Shown in pieces: positions 41,311 to 53,900 of a DNA stretch of 64,000 nucleotides. Source of the stretch: Corbicula japonica (Eukaryota; Mollusca; Bivalvia; Venerida; Cyrenidae); the NCBI GenBank assembly GCA_038501625.1, contig JAZAYU010000009.1:12018396-12082395 (forward strand), written 5' to 3'. Numbering within the stretch: position 1 is the first letter of the stretch; each line of letters begins with the position of its first letter. Made by a program: the position numbers and the translations under genes. Under the pieces are notes generated by a model, which was given only the letters and a program-made list of their open reading frames with translations, was not told the origin of the DNA and searched no databases.

Positions 41311-41329
41311 ACACACCAAATTCTAGTAT

Positions 41330-43470
41330 TAAAATGTGTTAATTGTTAATAAACCCTTAACAGGATAAGGCTTATATCCTAACAATTGTAGTCGAGACAA
41401 TAACTTTACAAGTATAAAAGTCACAAACTTCAAATTTGTGGGCTGCCCAAGAACCATAACTCTGCCTTACATATTTAATTACTTCCCTTCATTGGCTTCA
41501 TTTGCCCAGATCATAACTCAATAACTATAAAAGGTACTTTAGTCATCTCCACACAGAAATAAAGGACAGTAAGAGCTAGTGCACTGTACAATTGTCATAT
41601 CTCTGCCTGACTTGAAGTCTGAATTATTTCCCTTTGTTATATTCAAAGCTATTTGAGGGAATTTGTCAAAACTTTAAACATTTTTAAGCGACATTAAGTA
41701 GAAGTGTAAAACTTCAGAAAATGATAAGGGACATTAAGCAGAAGTGAACTGTACGAGGCCTATTCTTGCTTGAAGCTTAAAATCAACATGAATGTCTAGG
41801 TTATAACCCAGCTCACAGTGAACATTTGTGCCAAGTTATTTTAAAATCCAAATATGCACAACAAAATTACAGAACGGACACATTCCTGACTTTTGACCTT
41901 ATGTGGCCTTTTATTTTTAAATCCTTTAGATCCTTCAAGTTACTGAGTGGACACGATTTTAACCTTTGATCACTCCACGAGGCCTTGACCATCTGGATAT
42001 AAAAAAGTGTTACATGCAAGACATTGTCTTGGTGCTTTTATTTTGAAATCCAGTAATGCAAAACAGTTGTAGAGCGGACATTACAATTAAGGACTGAATT
42101 AGGAATGATTGACAGGCCAAGTGGAATCCTCAAGTCCCTAACCAGTATATACTAGACAGGTAGGTAACTAATAACATTTTCAACACTGATTCTGCTTTTA
42201 CAATATTTAACTTTATTGTTTGACGATTCACATGTAAGAAATTCATTTTACAGTTCTGTCTAACTGGTACATAGTCATACATTGTATGAATGCTATTTAA
42301 AATTTAAACACACCTGTACTACAACACCTGTACTACAATCAAAATTTAATTTCCAATTTATGTACATGCACAAACGGCATTTATAATTAAATAAAAAAAG
42401 CAATAACCAATCATTACTGAATTTAATAAAAATTACTAAAAATGTCAAAATCCATTTTAACATTAAAATATATTTCAAAAAGTTAGAATTCATGCAAAAT
42501 GTAATATTTGCATTTATATTTATTACACATTTTCAAAATATCTTAACAATTTCAAAATAAAAATTTTAAACATTGATATATTAAAAAATACAATTGCCTG
42601 CTTCACCAGTGTAAGCTAATTTTAAAGAAGAAAGATCTTTCAAATTGTGGCACAACATTTTGCAAGCACCTGCTAACTATAAAACAATGTTATCAATCTT
42701 AACTACATATGCTTTCACAAATACAATGTATTTAAAAGAAAATTTAAATTTAATTTTTTGTCGTTTACTGATTGGATGTCCTAAATCATGGTGAAAAATC
42801 AAAATTTGATGTTTTTCAGATGTATAATGTTTATGATTTTCTTCAAAAATTATCAAGATTCATCATCCATAATGTGAACTATTAAAATTATTTCAATATT
42901 GAAAGTATTGTGTGTGCATATGTTTATATTTTGTGAATATACAAACATCATTCATTTAAATGTTGGTTTTATTTTCTAAAATATTTTCATCCGATAAATT
43001 ATACATGCCCCCCTTAAACACTGTGACACCATCTTCCAAAAAAATTCTACATGCTCCACATAAATAAAATAGTAAAAACATAACTTAGGGCTTAAGCTTA
43101 GCTGAAGATCCACAACAGTAGGTTATCATGAAGCCAATATAGTCGGAGAATTTACTGTATTAGTTTGATTAGTAGCTTGAATTTGCATGAAAAAAAGCCA
43201 TTTTAACAATTCTTGGAAAATTTAACTTCACATTACTGTGAATACACTGAATTTGTTATAATGTATACCCGCAGTAAATGGTCCTTTATAGCATATGCAT
43301 ACAAATATGTACTTAACTGCTTAACAATGTCATGTAACATTGTCAAAACACTATCCATTAATACTTGAAAGAATTTTATCATATTTTTTTTCAACTTGAG
43401 CCTGCATATTCCTTCACTATGTGTGGTTACACAGACTGACCTGGGTGTGCACTGGCTGCAAATGCTTACT
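41330..43470. other. Intergenic stretch without recognised gene
   Basis: Very AT-rich. 41440-42000 has the worn look of an old array-type repeat (CATAACTC.., GACCTTGACC-like phrases) but no clean period. Nothing coding seen. Confidence 0.4.
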
Positions 43471-43473
43471 GCT

Positions 43474-43867
43474 TTAACCGTTTACTCCATGGATACACCA
43501 TTTATTGCAAAGGACATGATTGTAGATCCAGGGCCCAAGATCACAAAACTAACTTTTGAGATCAGTCTCAAATCTCAAGCATCTGATTGGCTGAAATGGT
43601 GACTGGTCGCCATTTCAGCCAATCAGATGCTTGAGATTTGAGACTGATCTCCAGATTTTAGTTTTATGATCTTGGGCACAGATCACCTTGCAGATTCTTG
43701 CCGTCTGATCTGGATGTACACTTTCGCTTCTCAGTTATAAATGACCTTATGAATCTAAAAGCCAACAGAGCAAATCCTAATCAGAAGGCACAGATGTGGC
43801 GTCTGATCAGATGTATTCTGTTCACCCATTGGACCAAAGCAATATCCCCATGGAGTAAAAGGGTTAA
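43474..43867. mobile_element. TTAA MITE (family T) interrupted by a family P palindrome
   Basis: TTAACCGTTTACTCCATGGA at the left and CATGGAGTAAAAGGGTTAA at the right. The first hairpin arm is broken after GTAGATCCA by the palindrome at 43533-43677 and resumes GATCACCTTGC. Confidence 0.78.
43533..43677. mobile_element. Palindromic MITE (family P), full copy nested in a TTAA MITE
   Basis: GGGCCCAAGATCACAAAACT at the left and AGTTTTATGATCTTGGGC at the right, around CTGGTCGCC-type centre arms of about 70 bp. The best-preserved terminus in the window. Confidence 0.88.
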
Positions 43868-43943
43868 AAGTTGCATGATATTTCAGAATAAAACTGCTTT
43901 GCATGCAACTATAATGAAAGCACAATAAATATACATGTTACCA

Positions 43944-44003
43944 TTTCAGCCAATCAGATTCTTGAGATTTGAGACTGGTTTCCAATCTCAGTTTTATAAC
44001 CTT
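43944..44003. mobile_element. Palindromic MITE (family P), right arm only
   Basis: CATTTCAGCCAATCAGATTC through CAATCTCAGTTTTATAACC. Confidence 0.68.
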
Positions 44004-44122
44004 CTCCTGATCTGGATCTGCATTGGTCACAAATAATCTAAATAAATAAAATAGCACCAGCTGATCTGGATCTACTCTGTTCGCAGATGTCATAAAGGCT
44101 AATATATTGAGTAAAGGGTTTT
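44004..44122. mobile_element. TTAA MITE (family T) fragment
   Basis: GATCTGGATCTGCATTGG and GATCTGGATCTACTCTGTTC arms, ending GAGTAAAGGGTTT. Confidence 0.55.
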
Positions 44123-44317
44123 AAATACACATCGCTGTTTGGACTGTGCTACTTGTACACATTATTTCTATAAACAGGGAGACAAATAAAACAAATAATA
44201 ACTGGATATGTTCATGCAATAAATTTAAGGTATATATTATGAGAAGGAGTATATAAGTTCAAACAACAGGCATTTCAGTTATTGAATACCTAAAAAGTTA
44301 CATGTTAATGAATGGCT

Positions 44318-44555
44318 TTAACTCTTTTCTCCACAGATATGGTTATATCCCATTTGCAAACAGTGTAGATCAAGATCAGCCTGTACATTTGTGCAGTCTG
44401 ATCAGGATCTACAAGGTTTGCTTCTAGGTCTGAAATAACATTGTTTATCTAAGAGCGACCAGTCTAGATCCTGATCAGACTGTATTGACAGGCACATCTT
44501 GAACTACACTGGCCACACATTGGAGATGTGTCATCTCCATGGAGTAAAGGAATGA
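44318..44555. mobile_element. TTAA MITE (family T), diverged copy
   Basis: TTAACTCTTTTCTCCACAGA at the left; CATGGAGTAAAGGAATG marks the decayed right end. Confidence 0.72.
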
Positions 44556-44999
44556 GATACATATAAATGATTCAGGAAACAAATGAACACATCTTCAGAT
44601 ATACAGAGACGTAATCTAAGCACAAGTTCATGTATTTATACAGATCAAATCTTATACTGAAAGACTTTGGTATAACATTATAAGATGATTATAAAATATA
44701 CACAAATAAGTATCTAACATACATTCTAAATCTATTTCATAACACAGGTAACACACAATATAGTTGAAACACAAAACCAAATATTCTGATGGAGGAAAAT
44801 GAGTTTAAAGGTATACATTGTCATATATCATCACCTTATTACAAAAATGGTATAAATACCAGTAAAAATTTAGAAAGAACAAGTTAGAGCATTTTCGCAT
44901 CAAGGTGATGATATAAAAATAAATAAGAACCATCTCTATACCCTTGCACTTGGAGTCTCAACATAACTGGTACTATTTCCAGAAAACCTTATCAATACC

Positions 45000-45241
45000 T
45001 TAACCCTTTCCTTCATATTTACACATTTTTACGCATGTGCGACCAGTGTAGATCCAGATCAGCCGGCACATCCATGCCGTCTTATCAGGATCTGCACTGG
45101 TCGCTTTTTGGTCAGAAATAACCTAATAAATCAAATAGCGAACAGTGCAGATCCTGATCAGCTTGCACGGATGTGCCGGCTGATCTGGATCTACACTGTT
45201 CCCCAACGTAATAAAGGTGTGTCTATGGAGGAAAGGGTTAA
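45000..45241. mobile_element. TTAA MITE (family T), full copy
   Basis: TTAACCCTTTCCTTCATATT at the left and CTATGGAGGAAAGGGTTAA at the right. Both hairpins are well preserved; a good reference copy. Confidence 0.9.
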
Positions 45242-45674
45242 TTGCCTAAAGATTATCCAATTAACAATGAGATATGGATATGATAAATCTCAAACTACTT
45301 CCTGAATTTCAGAACTTTTAATTTAAAAAAGTAAAATCTTCATCAATAACTGACAATAGAAGAGTGTTTGTTCAATTTGATGCAATGATATGGTAATAAC
45401 AAAACTTATTGTTGTTTTTTTAATTGCAAAAGGCAACAAACATTTGAATAATAGTTGATCGAGTATTCAATTCATATTTATTGTTCAAAAAATGAAACTT
45501 TAACACTGCACTATCAATAGTCAAGTATTTTACATTTATATTTAAAGCTGAAAGTGTCATTTTGGATTGTCAGTACGATATACTGGCCATTTGGTATTGT
45601 ATAAATAGCTACATCAGCTAAATTGTTAGCAATCTACACAAGATAACAAGTTGCAAAGTGAAGTGCAGGAAATT

Positions 45675-45780
45675 AATCCTTTACTCCATATAAAACGCAA
45701 TTCATCACATGTGAGACCAGTCTAGATCCAAATCAGCTGGCACATACATGGAAAGCATTTATATGGAAGAAAAAGGTTAA
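45675..45780. mobile_element. TTAA MITE (family T), internally deleted
   Basis: Both ends are present (TTAATCCTTTACTCCATATA; GAAGAAAAAGGTTAA) but only part of the first hairpin remains. Confidence 0.65.
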
Positions 45781-46739
45781 AGAAAAACAAAACCCTATAT
45801 ATTATTTACGAAAAATGATCGTTCGAGGGTTAAAACACATATCATAGACCTTTAAGAATGGGGAGGCATTTTTGATATTAATGATAAAGCAGATATTTTA
45901 CATCATTTTACATATTTCATAGCTAATGTGTGTTTTTATTTGTAAGATTCAAATGTGCATAGTTATGAAAAGTTGTTGCCAAAGGTGCTTCACTCTGCAA
46001 TGCTTAGGTTGACTCGTTCATCATTTTACAGATCAGTGGTTTTGTATTTTACTGAAAAAGGGATTGTAACCCACAAATCTATCTTACAGATAGTTGGTGG
46101 AGTAAAAATAAACCAAATGCCTAATGCCAATTTGTGACCTGTTTTCATCCCCCAAAAAATATTAACTCAACTTAAGAACTCTTGAGTTTTTTAATCTTGT
46201 ATTGAGAAACATGTTCTTGTAGGCCTTTCAACATAACAAACTAAGCACCAGTACCATGTGATACATCCGGCAAGAAGTACAAACTTTCTCATGAACTCAT
46301 GGATGGATGAATATTCACAACCTCATTTGCATATACATGACAAGAAATGATTATCATGCTTCATAATGATGAGACAAAGTATTGTCTTTACCACGGTTCC
46401 ATGTAGCAAACTCCTCTCCACTAGTTTACACACCATAATTAACACATGTTATTTACAGTAATATTAATCACATATTTTTAAGTTATTTCATTGTCTTTGG
46501 CATCTTCAGAAACTTCTTCTATAGGTATAATAATCACACTTATTTCATATAATATTTCAAACAAGTTCTATCACTGTAATTATATCATACACACTCAACA
46601 ACTGCATCCCAACATACATCCAGTACCAGCAGAATGTGTTGGCTCATGAAACTAACAAATTTCTACCATGTTGGAATTAACACCTGCGATCTCCAAACTA
46701 TCTGACATTGTCCTCAAAGGAGGTTAATTGCTCTCACAG
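45781..46739. other. Intergenic stretch without recognised feature
   Basis: AT-rich sequence with no coding signal or repeat that I can place. Confidence 0.4.
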
Positions 46740-46865
46740 TTAGCCCTTTACATCATGGTATATATCTGTTATCCTATGGGTCAACAATGTAGATCCCAAT
46801 AGCACATCCATGCCAAGCAACCAGTGTAGATCTAGATCAGATGGCACAAATAAGCCAGATATTCA
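46740..46865. mobile_element. TTAA MITE (family T), degraded copy
   Basis: TTAGCCCTTTACATCATGG, then AATGTAGATCCCAATAGCAC and GTGTAGATCTAGATCAGATG; ends not preserved. Confidence 0.5.
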
Positions 46866-47746
46866 ATGTTACAATATAAATATTAAAACATGTCAAAGTT
46901 GACATTCAATGTCATACAGTGATGACTGTCTACTTAGTCAACATGTGAATCTTGTGTATCTAGGTCTAATCTTAATCTAAGCTGTCTTCATCACCACAAA
47001 TGTATACTTTGTTTGAACATGAACCTACTATCCCTTTTCTCGGAGCAAGCTGGAATGTCCCAAGGATGACTTCAGAGAGAGTCTACCAAATGTCCTCAAC
47101 TTCTCTCTCTATAGAGACAAAAGAGGTTATTCACAGAATGGTTTGAAAAATGCTGGGAAACAGAGGTAGTGTCTCCTTAAAACAGACGATAGTTTTTGCC
47201 GACTGTTGAGGATGATCTCATTTGTGCACCAGTTTACTTACTAAATTTGATAGGGCTGCAATGAAGTATTCAATTTTAAGTCAAATACTCTAATTTTCTA
47301 TTTCATGTACAGTCAATTTGCTAACTGTCCTTCATGCAGTCACATCTTTCTGTTTCTGACCAAGCATGTTTGTCATACGAGGTAAAATTGTCAAATTGGT
47401 AGGTCTATGAATATCTCATAAGAAACATTAAACACAACCACCTGGGCTACGACTTTCAACCTCCAGGGTCTTCAGCTGTATATCTATAAAAAGTTGTCCC
47501 GCAAACCTATAAAAGCAATGTTAGTACATGTATCACAGACATTAATTCATTGCTTTGAAGCCTGTCTAATTTGAACAATGTATCTAAACAGTCAAGACTT
47601 CAATTAACCATTTCTGACAAATCTTGAAGTCTCACAACCTCAAAGAATTCATATTTTAACCATTTTTACATTCAGGATTTTTCTATTTTAGCTGTTCTCC
47701 TTTCACTTTCAGACCTCCAGTGTCTTATTTGAACGGAGGAGCATTT

Positions 47747-47966
47747 TCACTGATTTTTGAGTTCCTCTTCTAGCCAGGCTGGTTGAAGTACATTCATCTT
47801 GTCTAACAAATGTGACAGAGCCACATTGTGCTTCCGGTAGAACTGTCGAAGGTATTCCTCAGACTTCTGGTCCATGGGAAGATACTGTCGGCCCTTACTG
47901 CCCCCTAGACATCTGTTCTTGCCTTCTGACAGAACCTGACAGTAAAACCCCTTCTTTAGATCAAAT
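47747..47966 (-). CDS. NDST1: NDST last exon (stop codon)
   Basis: [32 protein letters not shown] and an alpha-helical tail ending [11 protein letters not shown], then TGA at 47747-47749. Complete C-terminus. Confidence 0.96.
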
Positions 47967-50900
47967 CTGAAAATAGATAGGATTTTATTTTGATTTTATG
48001 TATTATCTGTTAAGCAGCCCCCCTCTCTGTCCCTGGCAGCCATGTTTTTCCATGTTATCAAATGGCTTGAATAACTTTAATAGGGTGTCTTTCAAGGAAG
48101 ATTTTCAAACTAGAGTGCTAAATTAATGTTTATTTTTTCCATTTTTATATGAAAATATCTTTATGACAATGAATATTTGTTTCTTAAGAATTTCTGCCAT
48201 TTTAGAAAGTTACAAATTGAACATGGTAAAAAATATCCACATAAAATGTAAAGTCTTAAGAACATCACAAATTGAACTTGGTAAAAATTATCTACATAAA
48301 AAATATAGTGTAAAAGACGTCACTTGCATACATTTGTATCACTGAAAAAATATTTTGTAGTGGTTTACTCATACGTTACATACAAGTACCTTAGAACTGA
48401 TCCATAATCATAGTATTGTTGAACCCCTAGGAACTTCTGTACTTTATCCATCACATCCAGAGGGTTGTTCTTCAAACTGTCTCCATCAATAATGTAGATC
48501 TGAAAACAACCAACATCAACTGTGCTGAACATTATAAAACTGAGATTTGAAACCAGTCTGAAATCTCAAGTTTCTGATTGGCTGAAATGGCAACCAGTCG
48601 CCATTTCAGCCAAACTGATGCTTGAGATTTGAGACTGGTCTCCAGATTTTGTTTTATGATCTTGGGCCCTAAAGTCTTCACTTACAGAAAAAAGGGATAG
48701 AACAGAACTTTTCAACAAATGAAACCAAATATAAATCAAACCACGCTATTCATGCTCCTCAAATTATTGGCAGGTGGTGGGAACCTTGGGCACTTTAATA
48801 CATTTTTATTTTAAACACATATAAGAGCTCGGACACCACACATGTTTAGAACTAGATTAAAGTTATTTCTTTTAACAGTAAGTCAAATTTTTCAACCAAG
48901 TAACAAAGGACTTTGCAATTAATAATTTTCAATAAATTTCAATTGTGAGTATTATGCTTAAGATCTACCTTTTCAGAAATTTAAAGTATAATATGAGTAT
49001 TGAGTAGAAAATTAAGATTTTTAATGTTGTTTATTCTTGATTATCTATTGATCTCTTTTCTATTTGACATACTTTTGATGAACTTTTTGTGGTACTTAGT
49101 ACATTAATAAATGTTATAAATTAGACAGAATGTTAAAAGAACCGATTAGTAAAAACTGTTTGCTTTACTAATATCTTGCTTTGCATGCTGCCTTGTGTAT
49201 TTCTTGTACCCAATATATTGCAAGTTATTTGTCCTGTTTACACACATTATTGATTCTTAGTTCAGTATTGTGCAAGATGTTTTCAGTACAAAAAGTCCAA
49301 TATAAGCACATTTAGTTCCTTTGTAAATTAAAAATTAAACATCAATTTGTCATAATAATGAAATCTGAAGCTTAAACAACATATCAATATAAAGTACAAT
49401 GTATTACAAAACTCCTGAATACCTTTTAAATGAATTGGCTAACTGAGCCATAACTGAAAACAAAATAAATGCACTGATTTTTCATTGAACTTCACTTCAG
49501 AATCACTTTTAACCAAAAGCAATTATAGACAAACCAGCTGAAATTTTCACAGAAGAAAATAAGATAAATCAGTAAGCATTGACTGTGTTAACAGCAGCAC
49601 AGTTTAAACAGCAGTCAGAACTGGAACAATATACCGTTTTTTGGCATTTAATCCTAAAATTTGAATAACAAATTTATACAAAATTAGCGACTGAATCCAG
49701 CAATTTTAAACATTTCATGGCTACTACTAATAAGTTAGTTTATTTTTCAAATATTGGCACCAACGTAGTATCAAGGCAATCTCTCGAACACAATGAGGCT
49801 TGAAATTTAACCTGAGCAAATGAAAATTAAGTTATAGTCAGCTGTTAATTAATACAGCAATATCCTAATTATCTATAGGTTCTACATACTTGTCTAGAAG
49901 GGAAATAATCCAACCAGCTCTCAAGATGGTAGTCATATATCCCAGGGTTCAGACTTCTGTTCCGTAGGGCTTTTACTTTTTGTGGGGCAGTGTCAAGGGC
50001 TGTGATGATGTCATAGAAAGAGTAGTTCATGGCTACAGGGTCTCTATGTGCACGCATATGCTGCAAGACAGGAAATCTGGATCTATTTCCAACTGTTGCA
50101 CATAATCAAGTATCATTTTTTTCAGTTGGAATGTTCATTCCTGGACAGGCATCAATTTGCAGCATAATTTTAAATGTATTTCTAAAAAAACATAATAAGC
50201 AATGGCTAAAGTTTTAAAAAAAGTTTAAATTTAAACACAAGACCAAGTAAAAAAAGAGAAAATTAAAGCAATGCAAAATCAATTAAACCGAGTATCAACA
50301 CCACAGGCTTTGAACGGATCAATGACCAGCAGACAAGTTTTCAGACATCTTAACACTGCTTCATAGTTGCCTATACAGTACTATCAGTGTAAATTGCAAG
50401 GAAATAATTGCCTTCCCAAGGAAATTAACTCAGGTCTTTGGGATTGAAAGCTCTCACAAATAGATCATGTTCAGTACCTACGATAAATCTTCTTGCTGTT
50501 CATCACTTTCAGTAATTCTAAGTATAAATTAGTATAATTTGAATTTCACATTTTTATTTGGTGATTCCTTTAAAACACAAGAGCCATGTTGCACATGGAC
50601 AATCCCCCCGCCTGAAAAAAAGTTACCTGAAGATTGTACTTTCGTATTATTTACCTGGAGAGGAAATCCTTTTAAGTTTTGGAGTTAAGCTACGGACAAA
50701 ATTTATCAAGTAAATCTGATAAAGGGGAATAACTCTAAAAAAAAAGGGAAAGGTAGAGTTATTGGACTTGCACACTGCACTACCTACCAATGTGCGCTGT
50801 CAGTATATAAAATCTGAATAAAATCCCTCAAGTAGTTTTTGAGTTATGCTCCGGACAAAATTTATCAAGTAATTCTGATAAAGGGGAATAACTCTAAAAA

Positions 50901-53900
50901 TAGGCAAGGTAGAGTTATTGGACTTGCACACTGCACTACCTACCAATGTGCTCTGTCAGTGTATGAAGTTTGAAAAAAATCCCAAGTAGTTTTGGAGTTA
51001 TGCTCCGGACAAAATTTATCAAGTAAATCTGATAAAGAGGAATACCTTTAAAAAAAGGCAAGGTAGAGTTATTGGACTTGCACACTGCACTACCTACCAA
51101 TGTGCTCTGTCTGTGTATTAAGTTTAAATAAAATCCCTAAAGTAGTTTTTGAGTTATGCTCTTGAAAAAATGTATCAAGTAAATGTGATAAAGGGGAATA
51201 ACTCTAAAAAAGGCAAGGTAGAGATATTGCACTTGTACACTGCACTATCTACCAATGTGCTCTGTCAGTGTATGAAATTTGAATAAAATCCCTCAAGTAG
51301 TTTTGGAGTTATGCTCCGGACAAAATTTATTAAGTAAATATGATAAAGAGGAATAACTCTAAAAATAGGCAAGGTGGAGTTATTTTTCTTGCCCACTGCA
51401 CTACCTACCAATGTGCTCTGACAGTGTATGAAGTTTGAATACAATCCCTCAAGTAGTTTTGGAGTTATGCTCCGGAAAAAATTTATCAAGTAAATATGAT
51501 AAAGAGGATTAACTCTTAAAATAGGCAAGGTAGAGTTATTGTTCTTGCACATTGCACTACCTACCAATGTGCTCTATCAGTGTATGAAGTTTGAATAAAA
51601 TCCCTCAAGTAGTTTTGGAGTTATGCTCTGGACAAAATTTATCAAGTAATTGTGATAAAGGGGAATAACTCTAAAAATAGGCAAGGTAGAGTTTTTGTTC
51701 TTGCACATTGCACTACCTACCAATGTGCTCTGTCAGTGTAGGAAGTTTGAATAAAATCCCTCATGCAGTTTTGGAGTTATGCTCCGGACAAAATTGATCA
51801 AGTTAATGTGATAAAGAGGAATAACTCTAAAAATAGGCAAGGTAGAGTTATTGTTCTTGCACACTGCACTACCTACCAATGTGCTCTGTCAGTGTATGAA
51901 GTTTGAATAAAATCCCTCAAGTAGTTTTGGAGTTATGCTCCAGACAAATTTATCAAATAAATATAATAAAGGGGAATAACTCTTAAAATAGGCAAGGTAG
52001 AGTTATTGTTCTTGCACACTGCACTACCTACCAATGTGCTCTGTCAGTGTATGAAGTTTGAATAAAATCCCTCCAGTAGTTTTGGACTTATGCTCCGGAC
52101 AAAATTGTTTCGGACGGACGCACGGACACAGACGCACGGACGGAGGGCATTTCTAATATCCCCCTCGCCTTTGGCGCGGGGATAATAATGAAAATTTGCA
52201 TTTATTTCAATTAAGTTAATTAAATAAAGAAAGAAGTAAAATGTGATATAAAACTTTGATAATGAAAAACAACTTAATTAATCATTATTTAAGCGAACTA
52301 CTTAATTAATAATTATTAAAGCGAACCAAAATCAGTTGTTTAAAAAGTTAATTTAAGATCTACGATGACAAGATATTCACCTGATACCAGGAGTATGCCC
52401 TTTTGGCTGGGCTTATCAGTATACAGATCAGTTTGGCATCTGGGAGGAGGGCGTGAGCTCGGCGAGGAGCCATTGAGCTATCAAAATAACCAGCACTCTT
52501 CTCAAACAGGAGCTCAGTACTGGCATTGCTTGGTGTAGGAAAGTGGTCAAGGTACCTGTCAAGAAAACAATTATTATACCTCTAACCCTTTACTCTATAG
52601 GATGTGGCTTATATTACACCAGTTAACCCTTTCCTTGACATATACCCATTTTTACGCATGTGCGACGAGTGTAGATCCAAATCAGCCGACACATCCGTTC
52701 TGTCTGATCAGGATCTGCACTGGTCGCAGTTTGGTCAGAAATAACTTAATGAATCAAAAAGCGAACAGTTTAGATCCTGATCAGATGGCACAGATTTGCC
52801 GGCTGATCTGGATCTAAACTGTTCACCCTAGCAATAAAGGGGTATCTATACAGGAAAGGGTTAAAATCCAGATCAAAGCAGTCTGGATTGAATCTACAAT
52901 AGTCGCTTTTGCATTCATTAGGTTTTTTCTGACCAACATGCAAACAGATGACACTGCAGGATGTCAATTTCGCAGGAAATTCTGTCAAGTAACTGATATC
53001 CTTTTTTATAGTGCCATCAAGTGCATTTTGTAATAGAAACAGAACAGTTTTGTGCTAGTTAGTGATGAAAATATGTAAGAAAATATATATTCCAGATCTT
53101 AAAAATTTAGCTTGAGACATTCCTTCTTTGATTTTGAAAATTATTAAATACAAAATTAAATTTCCAAGTATACATGTATAATTTTAGTTGTCTAATATAA
53201 CAACACTAAACTAAAAAACTCATGACTTCTCGAAAGTTGAAAAAAAAAGTGTCAGACATTTGGTCAGACAAGATGTGAAAATCTGTCTGACTGAAACAAA
53301 TTCTGTCAGACCGAAACATGTTAAAAAGGTATAAGGAAGTATTAGTTCAAATTTTGTCTGACATTTGGACTGTTAAGGTAGTCTAACTGTAATACAATTT
53401 TTTTCTAAAGTCTAAAAATCATGATGGTTTTGGTATGTATGCATTGCAATTGTTCACTTTTTGTCAAATAAACATCACTTGCTCACCTTTGTGTTAAAAA
53501 TCTGATTTTAATAATATTTTTCTGTCATCAACTATTTTTTTAATTTTTACAAATATCAAAATTGAAAAAAATAATAAAAATAATGAAAACAATAGTAAGT
53601 CTTTACTTTTTACTATTCATTATTAAATAATAATGATATAGCAACCATAAAAACCCAAAGACATAACTATTCTGACATGATATATGGGTGAATTTTATAG
53701 AAAACTAAAAAATTCGAGTCTCGGAAATCCCCAATTTTCCATAATGTTAGGTAAAAGATCTAAGAAATAATTTTTTTTCATAAATGGGGCATAGAATTTG
53801 AGTGTATTAGAGAAAAATATGATATATAGAGAGTTAACAAACAAAATATGGACATACATTTCCAGGAAAACAACTGATATATAGACACCTAAAAAATATT

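Noticed and set aside
51265..51567. - strand frame with internally repeated sequence, 100 codons
   Set aside because: Product of the 156 bp tandem array.
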